Part shown: positions 1 through 8,932 of the stretch, in pieces
Layout: the number at the start of each line of letters is the position of its first letter
How positions within the stretch are numbered: the stretch's first letter is position 1
Assembly (NCBI RefSeq): GCF_021458635.1
Contig: NZ_JAIRDQ010000001.1
Span: 1,818,917-1,882,916 of the forward strand
DNA: 64,000 nt
Reading direction: 5' to 3'
Source: Bradyrhizobium monzae
Lineage (GTDB): Bacteria > Pseudomonadota > Alphaproteobacteria > Rhizobiales > Xanthobacteraceae
Made by a program: the position numbers and the translations under genes
Notes under the pieces: generated by a model
Seen by the model: the letters and a program-made list of their open reading frames with translations, nothing else
Database searches by the model: none
What the model was told of the DNA's origin: nothing

Positions 1-519
1 CGCGATGTAGTAAGGCGTGCCGCGTACCGCCAAGGCAATCACCGCGGGACCGAACTGAAGCAGGGCCTGCTGATGAAATATTGATGGCCGACCGTAAGCT
101 CTTCCCGCTCCTCCGGCCACGATCCCGGTGGTGACGGACAGAGCAATGAGGTGGACTACGGCGTCATCGTTGCTCAATAAAGCGGTCGAGCACCATGTGC
201 CGATCGCGACGGCTTGAATCAACGCACCGATTCGATAGCGCTTCTGCCACTTGCCGGCTTCTTCGGCCGTGAGGGCCGACTTGCGCGGGTCGAAGCGCCG
301 CAGATCGAACACACGGATCGCGCCTGCAACGACAAGAAACAGGACGCACGCCCAAAGCAGGGTTTGTCCCGTCTTCAGCGCGGTTAGGCCCGCCGCAAAA
401 GCGACGAAGACGATACCCGCGAACAACGGGCCGGACGCTTCGAACAGCGAATCGATCAGCGCCGCCGAAAGATTCGAGGGCTTTTGATCGATCCCGCCTG
501 TCTGGCTTGCGAGCTGCAT
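1..519 (-). CDS. N-terminal part of a multi-pass membrane sensor protein (runs off left edge)
   Basis: An open frame reads leftward from an ATG at 519 to the window edge without a stop, giving 173 residues. After about 25 polar residues come four or five hydrophobic stretches (roughly residues 28-47, 52-71, 95-115, 122-145 and 150-165) joined by short basic loops. The layout and loop composition resemble the N-terminal membrane domain that precedes GGDEF/EAL modules in Bradyrhizobium signalling proteins. No GGDEF motif lies inside the window, so the diguanylate cyclase idea is inference. The gene is separated from tolB by about 245 bp containing a terminator, so it is probably transcribed on its own. 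Only a weak AGGA lies upstream of the start. Confidence 0.6.
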   Translation of the reverse strand, partial: MQLASQTGGIDQKPSNLSAALIDSLFEASGPLFAGIVFVAFAAGLTALKTGQTLLWACVLFLVVAGAIRVFDLRRFDPRKSALTAEEAGKWQKRYRIGALIQAVAIGTWCSTALLSNDDAVVHLIALSVTTGIVAGGAGRAYGRPSIFHQQALLQFGPAVIALAVRGTPYYIA

Positions 520-732
520 TTGAGTTTGTACGCGCGTCCTGTTTGCCGCGTAGTTTTACCCAGACCAGATGAAGCCTTTCTGAGGGAACATCGTTAAAGT
601 CGGGTTGTTTTTCGGCAATAGCGAAACTGTTTCCGCTGAAATATCAAGCAACTAGGCAAGGCTTGCCGGGCACAAGGTGAAGGAAAGCTTGCCGCGCGCG
701 CAGAAACCCGAGAAATCGGCGCTTTTTTTTTC

Positions 733-761
733 GAAAAACATCGCGCGTCACAGGACGCGCG
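733..761 (-). terminator. Rho-independent terminator of the tol operon
   Basis: Reading the minus strand just after the tolB TAG (768-766), an 8-bp perfect stem CGCGCGTC/GACGCGCG with a CTGT loop is followed by ATGTTTTT. It closes the tolQRAB transcript before any further gene. Confidence 0.8.
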
Positions 762-765
762 AGGT

Positions 766-2139
766 CTATTGACCTGCGGTCGCCGACAGCAGCGGCGACC
801 ACGCCGGATCGGAGGCGAAGCCGGGCGTCGGCACCTTCAGCTCGTTGCGGCCCGAGATGTCGACGGAGAACAGCGACGGTCCGCCATTGCCGCCGGGATC
901 GCGGAAGAACATCAGCACGCGACCGTTCGGCGAGAAGGTCGGGCCCTCATTGTGATAGCCGGAGGTGAGGAGCCGCTCGCCGGAGCCGTCCGGCTTCATG
1001 ACGCCGATAGAGAACTGCCCACCGCCCTGCCGGGTGAAGGCGATGTAATCGCCGCGCGGCGACCACACCGGTGTCGAATAGGTGGCGTTGTTGTCGTCCT
1101 TGGAGAAAGAGATGCGCTGCGCCTGTCCGCCGCCCGCCGCCATCACATAGATCTGCGACCTGCCGCCGCGATCGGACTCGAAGCAGATACGCGTGCCGTC
1201 CGGCGAGTAGGACGGAGACGTGTCGATCGCCGGCGTGTCGGTCAGGCGCGTGGTCGAGCGCGAGCGCAAATCCATCACGAACAGGTTGGAATTGCCGCCC
1301 TGCTGCAGGCTCATGATGACGCGCTGGCCGTCCGGCGAGAACCTTGGAGCAAAGGTCATGCCGGGGAAGTTGCCGACGATCTCGCGCTGGCCGGTCTCGA
1401 TGTTGAAGAGATAGACCTTCGGATCGCCCTGCCCGAACTCCATATAGGTGATCTCTTGCGAGTTCGGCGAGAAGCGCGGCGTCAGCACGAGATCGGCGCC
1501 GCGGGTCAGATAGCGCACATTGGCGCCATCCTGATCCATCATCGCCAGCCGCTTGACGCGGCGCTCCTTCGGCCCGGACTCGTCGACGAACACGACGCGG
1601 CTGTCGAAGTAGCCCTTTTCGCCGGTCATCTGCTCGTAGATCTGGTCGGAGATGATGTGGGCGATGCGGCGCCAATATTCCGGCGAAGTGAAATATTGCT
1701 GGCCTGCGAGCTGCTGGCCGGTGACGACGTCCCACAGCCGGAATTCGGCCTTGAGGCGGCCGTCCGGCTGCCGCGTCATGCGGCCGGTGACGAGGGCCTG
1801 CGCGTTGAGGGTCTTCCAGTTCTGGAATTGCGGCGCGACGTCGATGTTGCTGATGCGCTCGATGAAAGCGGCCTGGTCGATCGGGGCGAACAGGCCCGAG
1901 CGCTTCAGGTTGTTGGTGATGACCTGGGTGACGCCGTTGCTGACATCGCCGTCGGCAGGTGAGCCCGGCACGAAACCGGTGATCGCGATCGGGATCGGAC
2001 GAAACTCGGTGGGATCGATGCGGAGCCGCCCCTGCTGCTGCGGCTGTTGGGCGAAGGCCTGGCCGCCCCCGAGCAATGCGAGCGTCGACCCGGTCAGGGT
2101 CATGAAGCGGCGGCGGTTCATCGATCGAACGTCATTCAT
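766..2139 (-). CDS. tolB: Tol-Pal system protein TolB
   Basis: This is the periplasmic beta-propeller protein of the Tol-Pal envelope system; it binds Pal and helps outer-membrane constriction at division. The product is about 457 aa. An N-terminal signal is followed by the TolB N domain, then a C-terminal half with repeated WD40-like PD40 blades of the type FSPDG, YSPDG, WSPRGD and FSPNG. The signal contains NRRRFMTL followed by a hydrophobic stretch ending AFA, which looks like a twin-arginine signal rather than a plain Sec one. I chose ATG 2139; a GTG at 2166 would overlap the tolA stop by 4 bp, and ATG 2121 is also possible. It is the last gene of the operon. Confidence 0.95.
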   Translation of the reverse strand: MNDVRSMNRRRFMTLTGSTLALLGGGQAFAQQPQQQGRLRIDPTEFRPIPIAITGFVPGSPADGDVSNGVTQVITNNLKRSGLFAPIDQAAFIERISNIDVAPQFQNWKTLNAQALVTGRMTRQPDGRLKAEFRLWDVVTGQQLAGQQYFTSPEYWRRIAHIISDQIYEQMTGEKGYFDSRVVFVDESGPKERRVKRLAMMDQDGANVRYLTRGADLVLTPRFSPNSQEITYMEFGQGDPKVYLFNIETGQREIVGNFPGMTFAPRFSPDGQRVIMSLQQGGNSNLFVMDLRSRSTTRLTDTPAIDTSPSYSPDGTRICFESDRGGRSQIYVMAAGGGQAQRISFSKDDNNATYSTPVWSPRGDYIAFTRQGGGQFSIGVMKPDGSGERLLTSGYHNEGPTFSPNGRVLMFFRDPGGNGGPSLFSVDISGRNELKVPTPGFASDPAWSPLLSATAGQ

Positions 2140-2162
2140 CGGAAAATTCTTTTGTTCGGATG

Positions 2163-3122
2163 TCACAACATGTCTTTCAGGCCGAAAGTCATCGGAATGA
2201 GCTTCCAGCTATCGTATTGCTGCTTCGGCAGGAACGAATAGACCTGGCACTGCACGATGGCGCGCTTGGCACTCTCCGCCACCGCCTGGGCGATCGACCG
2301 CGACGGTCCTCGCACCGCGACGATGACCGGCTCCGACGCCAGCGATCCGTCGACCCTCATGGGAATGTCGATGTCGGCTTCGTACAGATTGGCGTCCTGT
2401 CCGTTATAGGTGGGCGTGAAGCAGCGCTTGACCGCGCCCTGGAACGCACCTTGCCAGGTCGCGACATTGTTGGCGGCTGTCCCGGACGTCGAGCCCAGCG
2501 AAGCGGACGCATTCAGTGCTGATCCCGCGAGCTCGTGCCGGGTCGCAGCACGCTTGTCGAGGTCGCGCTGAATCTGCGCGGGGTCGAAGCTACGCTCCTT
2601 GGGCTTCGGCTGCTGCTGCGGCTGGACGGCCGCGACCTTCTGCTCCACCGGCTTGGGGGGCGGCTTCTTGGTGTCGAGCTTCTTCTGGAGCTCCGCGATC
2701 GGATCTTCCTTGGCCGGGTCAGGCTTCTTCTCCTGCGGCTTCGGCTCGTCCTTGGGCTTGGTCTCCGCGACCGGCTTCGGCGGATCGGGCTTCTTCTCGA
2801 CCGGCTTTTCGACAGGCTTCGGCGGCGTATCGGGGGTCGAGTTGGTCTTGATCAGCTCCTTCTTCTCGGTGACCTTGCCGACGGCATCTTCCTCGGGCTT
2901 GGCCTCGGCGATCTTCTCGACCTTGGGTTTCGGCTCTTCCTTCTTGCCGGTCTTCTGCCCGTTGGTGATCTGCGCGAGCTGGTCGGTGGAGATGATGTCG
3001 ATCGGCAGCGACTCTTCCGGTGCGATGAAGGCCTTGCTGCTAAAGGTGAGCAGCCCCCATCCAATCACGAGGACGTGGAGGGCAATCGACGCAACCAGTG
3101 TCTTGTCGACGTTCACCTTCAC
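2163..3122 (-). CDS. tolA: Cell envelope integrity protein TolA
   Basis: TolA is the inner-membrane protein that spans the periplasm and couples the TolQ/TolR motor to TolB and Pal. The 319-aa product has one N-terminal membrane segment (about residues 8-28), then a long Lys/Pro/Glu-rich region with many KPxxKP units (about 55-185), shorter and more proline-rich than the helical domain II of E. coli. A C-terminal globular domain ends in the sequence around [13 protein letters not shown]. It lies 4 bp downstream of tolR and its TGA overlaps the alternative tolB GTG. The low-complexity domain makes family searches weak, but the position in the operon settles the call. Confidence 0.93.
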   Translation of the reverse strand: MKVNVDKTLVASIALHVLVIGWGLLTFSSKAFIAPEESLPIDIISTDQLAQITNGQKTGKKEEPKPKVEKIAEAKPEEDAVGKVTEKKELIKTNSTPDTPPKPVEKPVEKKPDPPKPVAETKPKDEPKPQEKKPDPAKEDPIAELQKKLDTKKPPPKPVEQKVAAVQPQQQPKPKERSFDPAQIQRDLDKRAATRHELAGSALNASASLGSTSGTAANNVATWQGAFQGAVKRCFTPTYNGQDANLYEADIDIPMRVDGSLASEPVIVAVRGPSRSIAQAVAESAKRAIVQCQVYSFLPKQQYDSWKLIPMTFGLKDML

Positions 3123-3126
3123 CGGC

Positions 3127-3579
3127 TTAGGACCCCTGATCCGCCTCGGTGACGAGCGCCAGCTTCTTGAAGCCCGCGCCCGACAATTGGCCCATTACCT
3201 TGGCCACGGTGCCGTAATCCGCCTTCTTGTCGGCGCGCAGATAGATGCGCTCCTCGAGCCCGCCACGTGCATCCGTGATCGCCTTCAGCTTCGGGATCAG
3301 TTCGTTGATCGCGATCTCGGCGTCGTTGATGAACACCTTGCCGTTGATGTCGACCGACATCTGGATCGGCTTCTGGTCATTGGTTTCGAGGCTCTTGGCC
3401 TGGGTCTGCGGCAGGTCGAGCGGCACGCCCACGGTCAAGAGCGGCGCCGACACCATGAAGATGATGAGCAGCACCAGCATCACGTCGACCATCGGCGTGA
3501 CGTTGATTTCGGCCATGACCGGCTTGCGCCGGCCGCGACGGCCGCCGCCTCCGGACGAACTGGCTACGTTCATGCCCAT
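3127..3579 (-). CDS. tolR: Biopolymer transporter TolR (ExbD/TolR family)
   Basis: TolR forms the proton channel of the Tol motor together with TolQ. The 150-aa product has a basic N-terminus, one membrane helix containing the family sequence NVTPMVDVMLVLLIIFM, in which the Asp is the protonatable motor residue, and a periplasmic domain of about 105 residues. Length and topology match the family. It lies between tolQ (43 bp upstream) and tolA (4 bp downstream). Confidence 0.95.
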   Translation of the reverse strand: MGMNVASSSGGGGRRGRRKPVMAEINVTPMVDVMLVLLIIFMVSAPLLTVGVPLDLPQTQAKSLETNDQKPIQMSVDINGKVFINDAEIAINELIPKLKAITDARGGLEERIYLRADKKADYGTVAKVMGQLSGAGFKKLALVTEADQGS

Positions 3580-3622
3580 GGCTTGGTGCCCAATCCCGCC
3601 TTCACACTATACATGCCGTCCG

Positions 3623-4339
<717 letters not shown>

Positions 4340-4931
4340 CAGAAGTATCCTCTCAAGACGATCGTTTTTTGGCGATCGTTACCTATGTCCCGGCCCGCAA
4401 ATGGCGTCCGGTTCCCCAACAGCCGCGCTAGCACCGGCACGGCCGGCAAGCCCGCTCAAAGCCTTGTCTTTCTGGGGTGCAGGGGCTTGTCCAAAGCCGC
4501 CGCCTGCATTCCCTGCCAAGATGTCAAAACTAAGGGCCTCGACGACAGCTCCGGGCGCGATTGTCCATCATTACCAGAGCCCGGCGATGGTTAATGCTGG
4601 GTTACCAGCGACGAATTTGGTCGCGGGAAAGGTAAGCGCAGCAGGCGGTTGGCGGGGATGTTGGATACATGGAGGCTATCGGCCCCGCGCGAGCTGCGTG
4701 CCCTCCCTCTTTGGGGCCCTTGCGGGAGCGAGGGCGAGTCAGGGGCTCCCACACGGCACACTTTTTCGGTTGGCGTTCTCGCGGCGCGTTTCGTCCGCGC
4801 GGGGCGCACGCCGCATCCGAAATTCGACACAGCTCTATTGTTTTTGTCTGCAACGCGCCCGAGAGTGTCGATGGGCTGCCCGACAACCGATGGTGGTGAT
4901 CAATGAGCTGCCCGTCATATGGGAGGTCTTC
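4340..4931. other. Intergenic region between divergent tolQ and a small Gly-rich gene
   Basis: About 590 bp. It must hold the tol operon promoter (reading left) and the promoter of the gene at 4932 (reading right). A short direct repeat of CGATCGTT flanks a run of T around 4361-4379. Frames are open on both strands but show no protein-like composition and no ribosome sites. I see no RNA gene or known regulatory element. Confidence 0.4.
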
Positions 4932-5219
4932 ATGGAACAGATTCTGATCAACCTCGTCTCAGGTGCGCTTGGTGGAGTTGGCGCGGGCAAGTCTTCGCCG
5001 ACATTTGATCTCGGAATGGCTGGAAACGTCATTTCCGGTCTGGTCGGTGGTGGCGTGCTCGGCCAGATCGTGACGATGTTGCTTCCGTCCGTCATGGCCG
5101 CAGCGCAATCGGGAAATCTCAGCGTTGGCGGCGTCGTGTCACAGGTTGTCGCCGGTGGCGCCGGCGGGGCGATACTCACCGCGATCATTGGCGCCATCAA
5201 GAACAAGGCCTCCGCCTGA
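4932..5219 (+). CDS. Small glycine-rich hydrophobic protein, hypothetical
   Basis: The 95-aa product starts at ATG 4932 with a strong GGGAGG site 5-6 bases upstream. It is almost wholly Gly, Ala, Val, Ile and Leu, with two or three hydrophobic segments (about residues 26-50 and 63-88) separated by small polar turns, and it ends KNKASA. The composition suggests a small membrane or membrane-associated protein. I do not recognise a named family; similar small Gly-rich proteins are common as hypotheticals in Bradyrhizobium. It stands alone on the plus strand, converging with the SDR gene 16 bp away. The frame stays open to about 4401, but the ribosome site fixes the start. Confidence 0.65.
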   Translation: MEQILINLVSGALGGVGAGKSSPTFDLGMAGNVISGLVGGGVLGQIVTMLLPSVMAAAQSGNLSVGGVVSQVVAGGAGGAILTAIIGAIKNKASA

Positions 5220-5235
5220 TCCGTCGGACCGCGAA

Positions 5236-5946
5236 CTACCACTTCTCCTTCGAGGTCCGAACGTCGAGCTCGAACGACCAGGCTCGCTCGGGCTGGCGGT
5301 AGAGGAATGCGAAGGCATCGACGATGCCCTCGATGCTGATCAGGCTGTCCTCGCGGCCGGCGGCGTCGGGAAAGCGCGAGAAGATCTTGTCGCCGGCGAT
5401 CGCGCCGTCGACCACGACATGGCCGACATGGATGCCGTCGGGCGCGTATTCCTTGGCCATGGCCTGCGCCAGCGTGCGCACGCCTGATTTGGCCGAGTTG
5501 AACGCGCCGTAGCCGGAGCGTCCGCGGAGCGAGGCGCTGGCGCCGGTGAAGAGCAGCGTGCCGGTCTTCTTCGGCACCATGCGGCGCACCGCTTCGCGGC
5601 CGAACAGGAAGCCGCCGAAGCAGACCACGCGCCAGGCATTCTCGAAATAATCGGCGTCCATCTCGATGATCTTTCCCGGCGTGTTGTTGCCGGCGTTGTA
5701 GATCGCGAGGTCGAGGTCTTCGCCGCCGGCATCGAACAGGGCGGTGATGTCGCTCTCCCTTGTCGCGTCCGCCACGACAGGCGTGGCCACGCCGCCGGCC
5801 TTCGCGATATCATCCACGACCGCCTGCAACGCCGACCGCGTCCGACCCGCGACGATCACCTTGAGCCCCTCGGCTGCAAAACGCTTGCAGAGCTGGGCGC
5901 CAAGGCCGCGCTCCGGTCCGACGCCGATCACGATTGCCGTCTTCAT
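5236..5946 (-). CDS. SDR-family oxidoreductase with Phe in place of the catalytic Tyr
   Basis: A 236-aa Rossmann protein of the short-chain dehydrogenase family. The nucleotide motif near the N-terminus is GVGPERGLG rather than the usual TGxxxGIG, and the NAG motif is NAGNNTP. Where classical members have YxxxK, this one reads FNSAK (about residue 155), so the catalytic Tyr is replaced by Phe while the Lys stays; a nearby Tyr three residues earlier could compensate. A side branch of SDRs shares the later HVVxDGAI sequence. Start chosen at ATG 5946 because GGAG lies 6 bases upstream. It follows the cysE-like gene by 33 bp and may be co-transcribed. The substrate is unknown. Confidence 0.8.
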   Translation of the reverse strand: MKTAIVIGVGPERGLGAQLCKRFAAEGLKVIVAGRTRSALQAVVDDIAKAGGVATPVVADATRESDITALFDAGGEDLDLAIYNAGNNTPGKIIEMDADYFENAWRVVCFGGFLFGREAVRRMVPKKTGTLLFTGASASLRGRSGYGAFNSAKSGVRTLAQAMAKEYAPDGIHVGHVVVDGAIAGDKIFSRFPDAAGREDSLISIEGIVDAFAFLYRQPERAWSFELDVRTSKEKW

Positions 5947-5979
5947 TGCACGCTCCGACAAATGAAAGCTGATGATGGA

Positions 5980-6717
5980 TCACGCCGCCGAGGCGGGCTC
6001 GGGGCAGTTGGTCAGCCGCGCGGGATTGCCGACCGCGGTGCAGCCGCCGGGCACATCCGATGTCACGACCGTGCCGGCGCCGATTTTCGCAAGATCGCCG
6101 ATGCTGATATCGCCGAGAATGCTTGCGCCGGCGCCGATATAGACACCGCGCCCGATGCGCGGCGAGCGCGTCGGCAATTCACCGCCGCGGCCGATGCTGA
6201 CGTTCTGCAGGATCGTCACCTCGTCGCCGATCACGACATTGGCGCCGATCACGATGCCGGTGGCGTGATCGAGATAGACGGACGCGCCGATCTGCGCGGC
6301 CGGGTGGATGCTGACCTGCAGGACGTTCGACGCCTCGTTCTGAAACAGCAGCGCCGCATCGCGATGGTCATGACGCCAGAGCCAGTGCGAGACGCGCCAG
6401 GCTTGCAGCGCGACATAGCCTTTGAAATGCAGCAACGGCGCCAACAGGTTGGCGATGGCTGGATCGCTGCGCGTGATGGCCTGCAAATCGCGGCCGGCCG
6501 CTTCGATCAATTCGGGTGAGCCGCGAAAGGCGTCGCGGGCAAAGGCGGTGAAACGCGCGCGCTCCGCTGCCGAGCCACCAAGCCTGCGCCCGATCAGATC
6601 GGCCAGGGCGGCGCCAAAATCGTCATGAACGAGGACGGCATCGGCAAGGGATTTGCCAAAGACAGGATCGGCCGCCGTCGCGCGCCGCGCCTCGCCTCGC
6701 CGCGTATCGTCTGCCAA
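5980..6717 (-). CDS. cysE: Serine O-acetyltransferase (CysE-like), 5' end frameshifted
   Basis: CysE transfers acetyl from acetyl-CoA to L-serine, the first step of cysteine synthesis. The body is complete: an N-terminal helical domain (about residues 20-110, including LLHFKGYVALQAWRVSHWLW), then a left-handed beta-helix of hexapeptide repeats with DHATGIVIGANVVIGDEV and the C-terminal AVGNPAR. This frame has only a TTG at 6717 as an early start and no ribosome site. A perfect GGAGG plus ATG (start 6749) lies in another frame, whose product begins with the CysE-like sequence LWQTIRGEAR and then shifts out at a tandem GAGGC duplication. Removing one repeat joins the two frames. So the gene is either inactivated, translated from a weak internal start, or carries a sequencing error. 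Confidence 0.8.
   Translation of the reverse strand: MADDTRRGEARRATAADPVFGKSLADAVLVHDDFGAALADLIGRRLGGSAAERARFTAFARDAFRGSPELIEAAGRDLQAITRSDPAIANLLAPLLHFKGYVALQAWRVSHWLWRHDHRDAALLFQNEASNVLQVSIHPAAQIGASVYLDHATGIVIGANVVIGDEVTILQNVSIGRGGELPTRSPRIGRGVYIGAGASILGDISIGDLAKIGAGTVVTSDVPGGCTAVGNPARLTNCPEPASAA
6690..6699. repeat. 5-bp tandem duplication that breaks the cysE reading frame
   Basis: On the plus strand CCTCG occurs twice in a row (6690-6694 and 6695-6699). Deleting one unit restores a continuous frame from the well-placed ATG at 6749 into the body of the acetyltransferase gene. Confidence 0.75.
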
Positions 6718-6746
6718 AGACCATCGGTAGTTGCGGTCGCAGCTGC

Positions 6747-6762
6747 CATCGTCGCCGCCTCC
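6747..6762 (-). promoter_or_regulatory. Strong ribosome binding site and ATG belonging to the original cysE start
   Basis: Minus strand GGAGG at 6762-6758, 8 bases, then ATG at 6749-6747. This is the only convincing initiation signal upstream of the acetyltransferase, and it is out of frame with the body. Confidence 0.7.
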
Positions 6763-6905
6763 GGTATTTTAGCACTTACATGCCGAATATAGGCCGTGGC
6801 CAGGCCGCGCGCCACGCCGCACCCCGAGCAGCATGCCGCAGGTCCCCGTGAGGCTACGAGCTTGCATGCCAAGCATTCGCGACCATATAATCGTTCGAAT
6901 ATTTC

Positions 6906-6940
6906 AAAAACCCGCGGTGGTCCGCCATCCGCGGGTTTTT
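6906..6940. terminator. Strong bidirectional terminator hairpin between divergent genes
   Basis: A 12-bp perfect stem AAAAACCCGCGG/CCGCGGGTTTTT with an 11-base loop, giving a T run on either strand. It lies between two divergently transcribed genes (cysE starts at 6749 leftward, the desaturase at 7002 rightward), where no gene end is visible. It could end an unrecognised small RNA or act as a leader attenuator. Confidence 0.75.
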
Positions 6941-7001
6941 CGTACCCGGCGCCCTTCGGCGCCGCCGACACGAAGCCCCTCACCCAAGGTCACGCCAAGA
7001 C

Positions 7002-8165
7002 ATGTCGCCCAACGCGCCCGCCGACGACCACCACGACGACGTCATGTACCCCTCGGCCATACCGTTCGTGCTGGTCCATCTCGGCTGCTTCGCGGCAATC
7101 TGGACAGGCGTCACCTGGCAGGCCCTCGCGATCTGCGGTTCGCTGTATGTCGTGCGCATGTTTGCGATCGGAGCAGGCTACCACCGCTATTTCTCGCACA
7201 AGGCTTTTGCGACCGGCCGGGTGTTTCAGTTCATCCTGGCTTGGCTTGCACAAAGCACCGCGCAGAAGAGCGTGTTGTGGTGGGCGGCCAAGCATCGGCA
7301 TCATCATCTGCATTCCGATACCGAATTGGACGTGCATTCGCCCCGTCAGCGCGGCTTCCTGTACAGCCATCTCGGCTGGATTTTTTACCGGGAGCACGAT
7401 GCGACCGACCTGGTGAAGGTCGGCGATCTCACGGCCTATCCGGAGCTGATGTGGCTGCATCGGCTGGAGCTCCTGCCGGCCGTGACGCTTGCGGTGCTCT
7501 GCTTCCTGGCGGCCGGCTGGTCGGGTCTGGTCGTCGGCTTCCTGTGGAGCACGGTGCTGGTCTATCACGCGACCTTCTGCATCAATTCCCTGGCCCACGT
7601 GCATGGACGCAAGCGTTACGTGACGGGCGACGATTCCCGCAACAACTGGCTGCTGGCGCTGTTCACCATGGGTGAAGGCTGGCACAACAATCACCACGCC
7701 TACCAGAGCAGCGTGCGACAAGGCTTTTACTGGTGGGAGATCGACCCGACTTATTACCTCCTGAAAGTCCTGTCCTGGTTCGGCGTAGTCTGGAACATGA
7801 AGGCGCCGCCCGAGCAGGTGCTGCGCAACGAGCAGCCGCTCGGCGCACGTGTCATCAATCGCGCGGCCCGCGAGCTTGCCGGGCGGTTCGATGCGCACGC
7901 TCTGGCGCACGCGATCTCGTCGGCGCTGCACCGGGCCGATCTGGCCCCGTTGCAACTCCCGATGCTGCACGACATCCTCAATCGCGCCCATGACGGCGTC
8001 GATGCGCTGACACACCTGCATCTGCCGAAGATTCCGACCCGCGACGAGTTTCTCGCTGAAGCCAGGGCAATGTTCGCGCGAACGCGATCACTTAACGAGA
8101 TCGTGGATCACGCCTACGAACATTTCCTGACTTCGGTTCGTGCGCAGCTTGCCACAGCGCGCTGA
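7002..8165 (+). CDS. Fatty acid desaturase (acyl-CoA delta-9 type)
   Basis: A membrane di-iron desaturase that inserts a double bond into an acyl chain. The three histidine boxes are all present: HRYFSH (about residue 62), HRHHH (about 98) and HNNHH (about 228). Hydrophobic pairs lie before the first box and between boxes two and three (about 155-192). The C-terminal 90 residues are helical and polar, longer than in the shortest members; the total is 387 aa. It is a single gene ending near a strong hairpin at 8224. Its 5' leader contains the hairpin at 6906-6940, 62 bases before the start. The acyl-CoA rather than acyl-lipid substrate is inferred from box spacing only. Confidence 0.92.
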   Translation: MSPNAPADDHHDDVMYPSAIPFVLVHLGCFAAIWTGVTWQALAICGSLYVVRMFAIGAGYHRYFSHKAFATGRVFQFILAWLAQSTAQKSVLWWAAKHRHHHLHSDTELDVHSPRQRGFLYSHLGWIFYREHDATDLVKVGDLTAYPELMWLHRLELLPAVTLAVLCFLAAGWSGLVVGFLWSTVLVYHATFCINSLAHVHGRKRYVTGDDSRNNWLLALFTMGEGWHNNHHAYQSSVRQGFYWWEIDPTYYLLKVLSWFGVVWNMKAPPEQVLRNEQPLGARVINRAARELAGRFDAHALAHAISSALHRADLAPLQLPMLHDILNRAHDGVDALTHLHLPKIPTRDEFLAEARAMFARTRSLNEIVDHAYEHFLTSVRAQLATAR

Positions 8166-8223
8166 AGCTCGCAGTCATCGCGCGCGTGGCCTGATCGGCC
8201 AGGCGGTCTTCCCCAAGACCAAA

Positions 8224-8254
8224 CCGCCCGCCTGCGGGGTGCGCAGGCGGGCGG
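8224..8254. terminator. Terminator hairpin between convergent desaturase and DUF2852 genes
   Basis: A 13-bp perfect stem CCGCCCGCCTGCG/CGCAGGCGGGCGG with a 5-base loop. On the minus strand it is followed by TTTGGTCTT, so it probably serves the leftward DUF2852 gene best and the rightward desaturase by its hairpin alone. Confidence 0.7.
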
Positions 8255-8319
8255 CTCGGGGCCATCAGGACTTTGGGGGCATACGCCTGAAGGCTTTGAG
8301 AGGTATCAGTGGTTTGAGG

Positions 8320-8811
8320 TCAGCCCTGCTGCTGATCGGTCGGCGGCGGGGTCGGACGCGTCTTGTGCTGGGCCATGAACTGGTCGAATTCTTCCTTGTC
8401 CTTGGCGTGGCGCAGACGATCGAGGAAATTCTTGAACTCGACCTGCTCCTCCTCGAGGCGCTGCAGCGTCTCGGTGCGATACTCGTCGAAGGCACGATTG
8501 CCGGAGGACGGCGGGCCGAAACCGAAGCCGAAGCCGCGGCGCTCCATGCGGCCGCGCATGCGGTCCATCTTGTACTGCATCCGCTCCATCTTGCTCTGCC
8601 AGCGATCCTGGTTGCTCCAGCACGACATTCTTCTGCTCCCGAGTGTGAAAAAGAGAAGGGCAAGTCCGATCGGCCACCAGATGATGAAGCCGAGAATGGT
8701 CACGGCAATCCAGCCAGGATGCCAGGGCGTATCGAGCATGTGGGGCCGCTCGTACTGTTGCTGTTGGTCCGAGGGGCCGCGCCAGCGATTGACATCAGCG
8801 GTGTAGGCCAT
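8320..8811 (-). CDS. DUF2852 domain-containing membrane protein
   Basis: A 163-aa protein with one membrane segment (about residues 33-57, starting PWHPGWIAVTILGFIIWWP) and a long basic, Met- and Arg-rich helical tail with FGFGFGPP in the middle, then a coiled coil around LQRLEEEQVEFKNFLDRL. This is the layout of the DUF2852 family of alphaproteobacteria, whose function is not known. A near-perfect palindrome 36-54 bases upstream of its start matches the one over the start codon of the TetR gene at 8933-9673, so that regulator probably represses it. Confidence 0.85.
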   Translation of the reverse strand: MAYTADVNRWRGPSDQQQQYERPHMLDTPWHPGWIAVTILGFIIWWPIGLALLFFTLGSRRMSCWSNQDRWQSKMERMQYKMDRMRGRMERRGFGFGFGPPSSGNRAFDEYRTETLQRLEEEQVEFKNFLDRLRHAKDKEEFDQFMAQHKTRPTPPPTDQQQG

Positions 8812-8846
8812 TTCCCTTCTCCATCACGGCATCAGCGCCGTTGTGA

Positions 8847-8865
8847 ATGTAAATAACATTTACAT
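8847..8865. promoter_or_regulatory. Predicted TetR operator in front of the DUF2852 gene
   Basis: A perfect palindrome ATGTAAA-TAACA-TTTACAT with 7-bp arms and a 5-base spacer. It is the same motif, with the same spacer length, as the one at 9672-9690 over the start of the TetR gene. Confidence 0.7.
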
Positions 8866-8932
8866 AGCTAGACCATCCCGCGATTTTGTCAAGCCGGCGG
8901 CCTGACAGGGTCGCGGAATTATTTGCGCAACT

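Noticed and set aside
6780..6905. Possible SRP RNA or tRNA upstream of the orphan terminator
   Set aside because: GGCCAGGCC and GAGCAGC recall the SRP RNA core, and TTCGAAT a T-loop, but neither the GGAAGGAAGCAGCC loop nor a paired T-stem is present.
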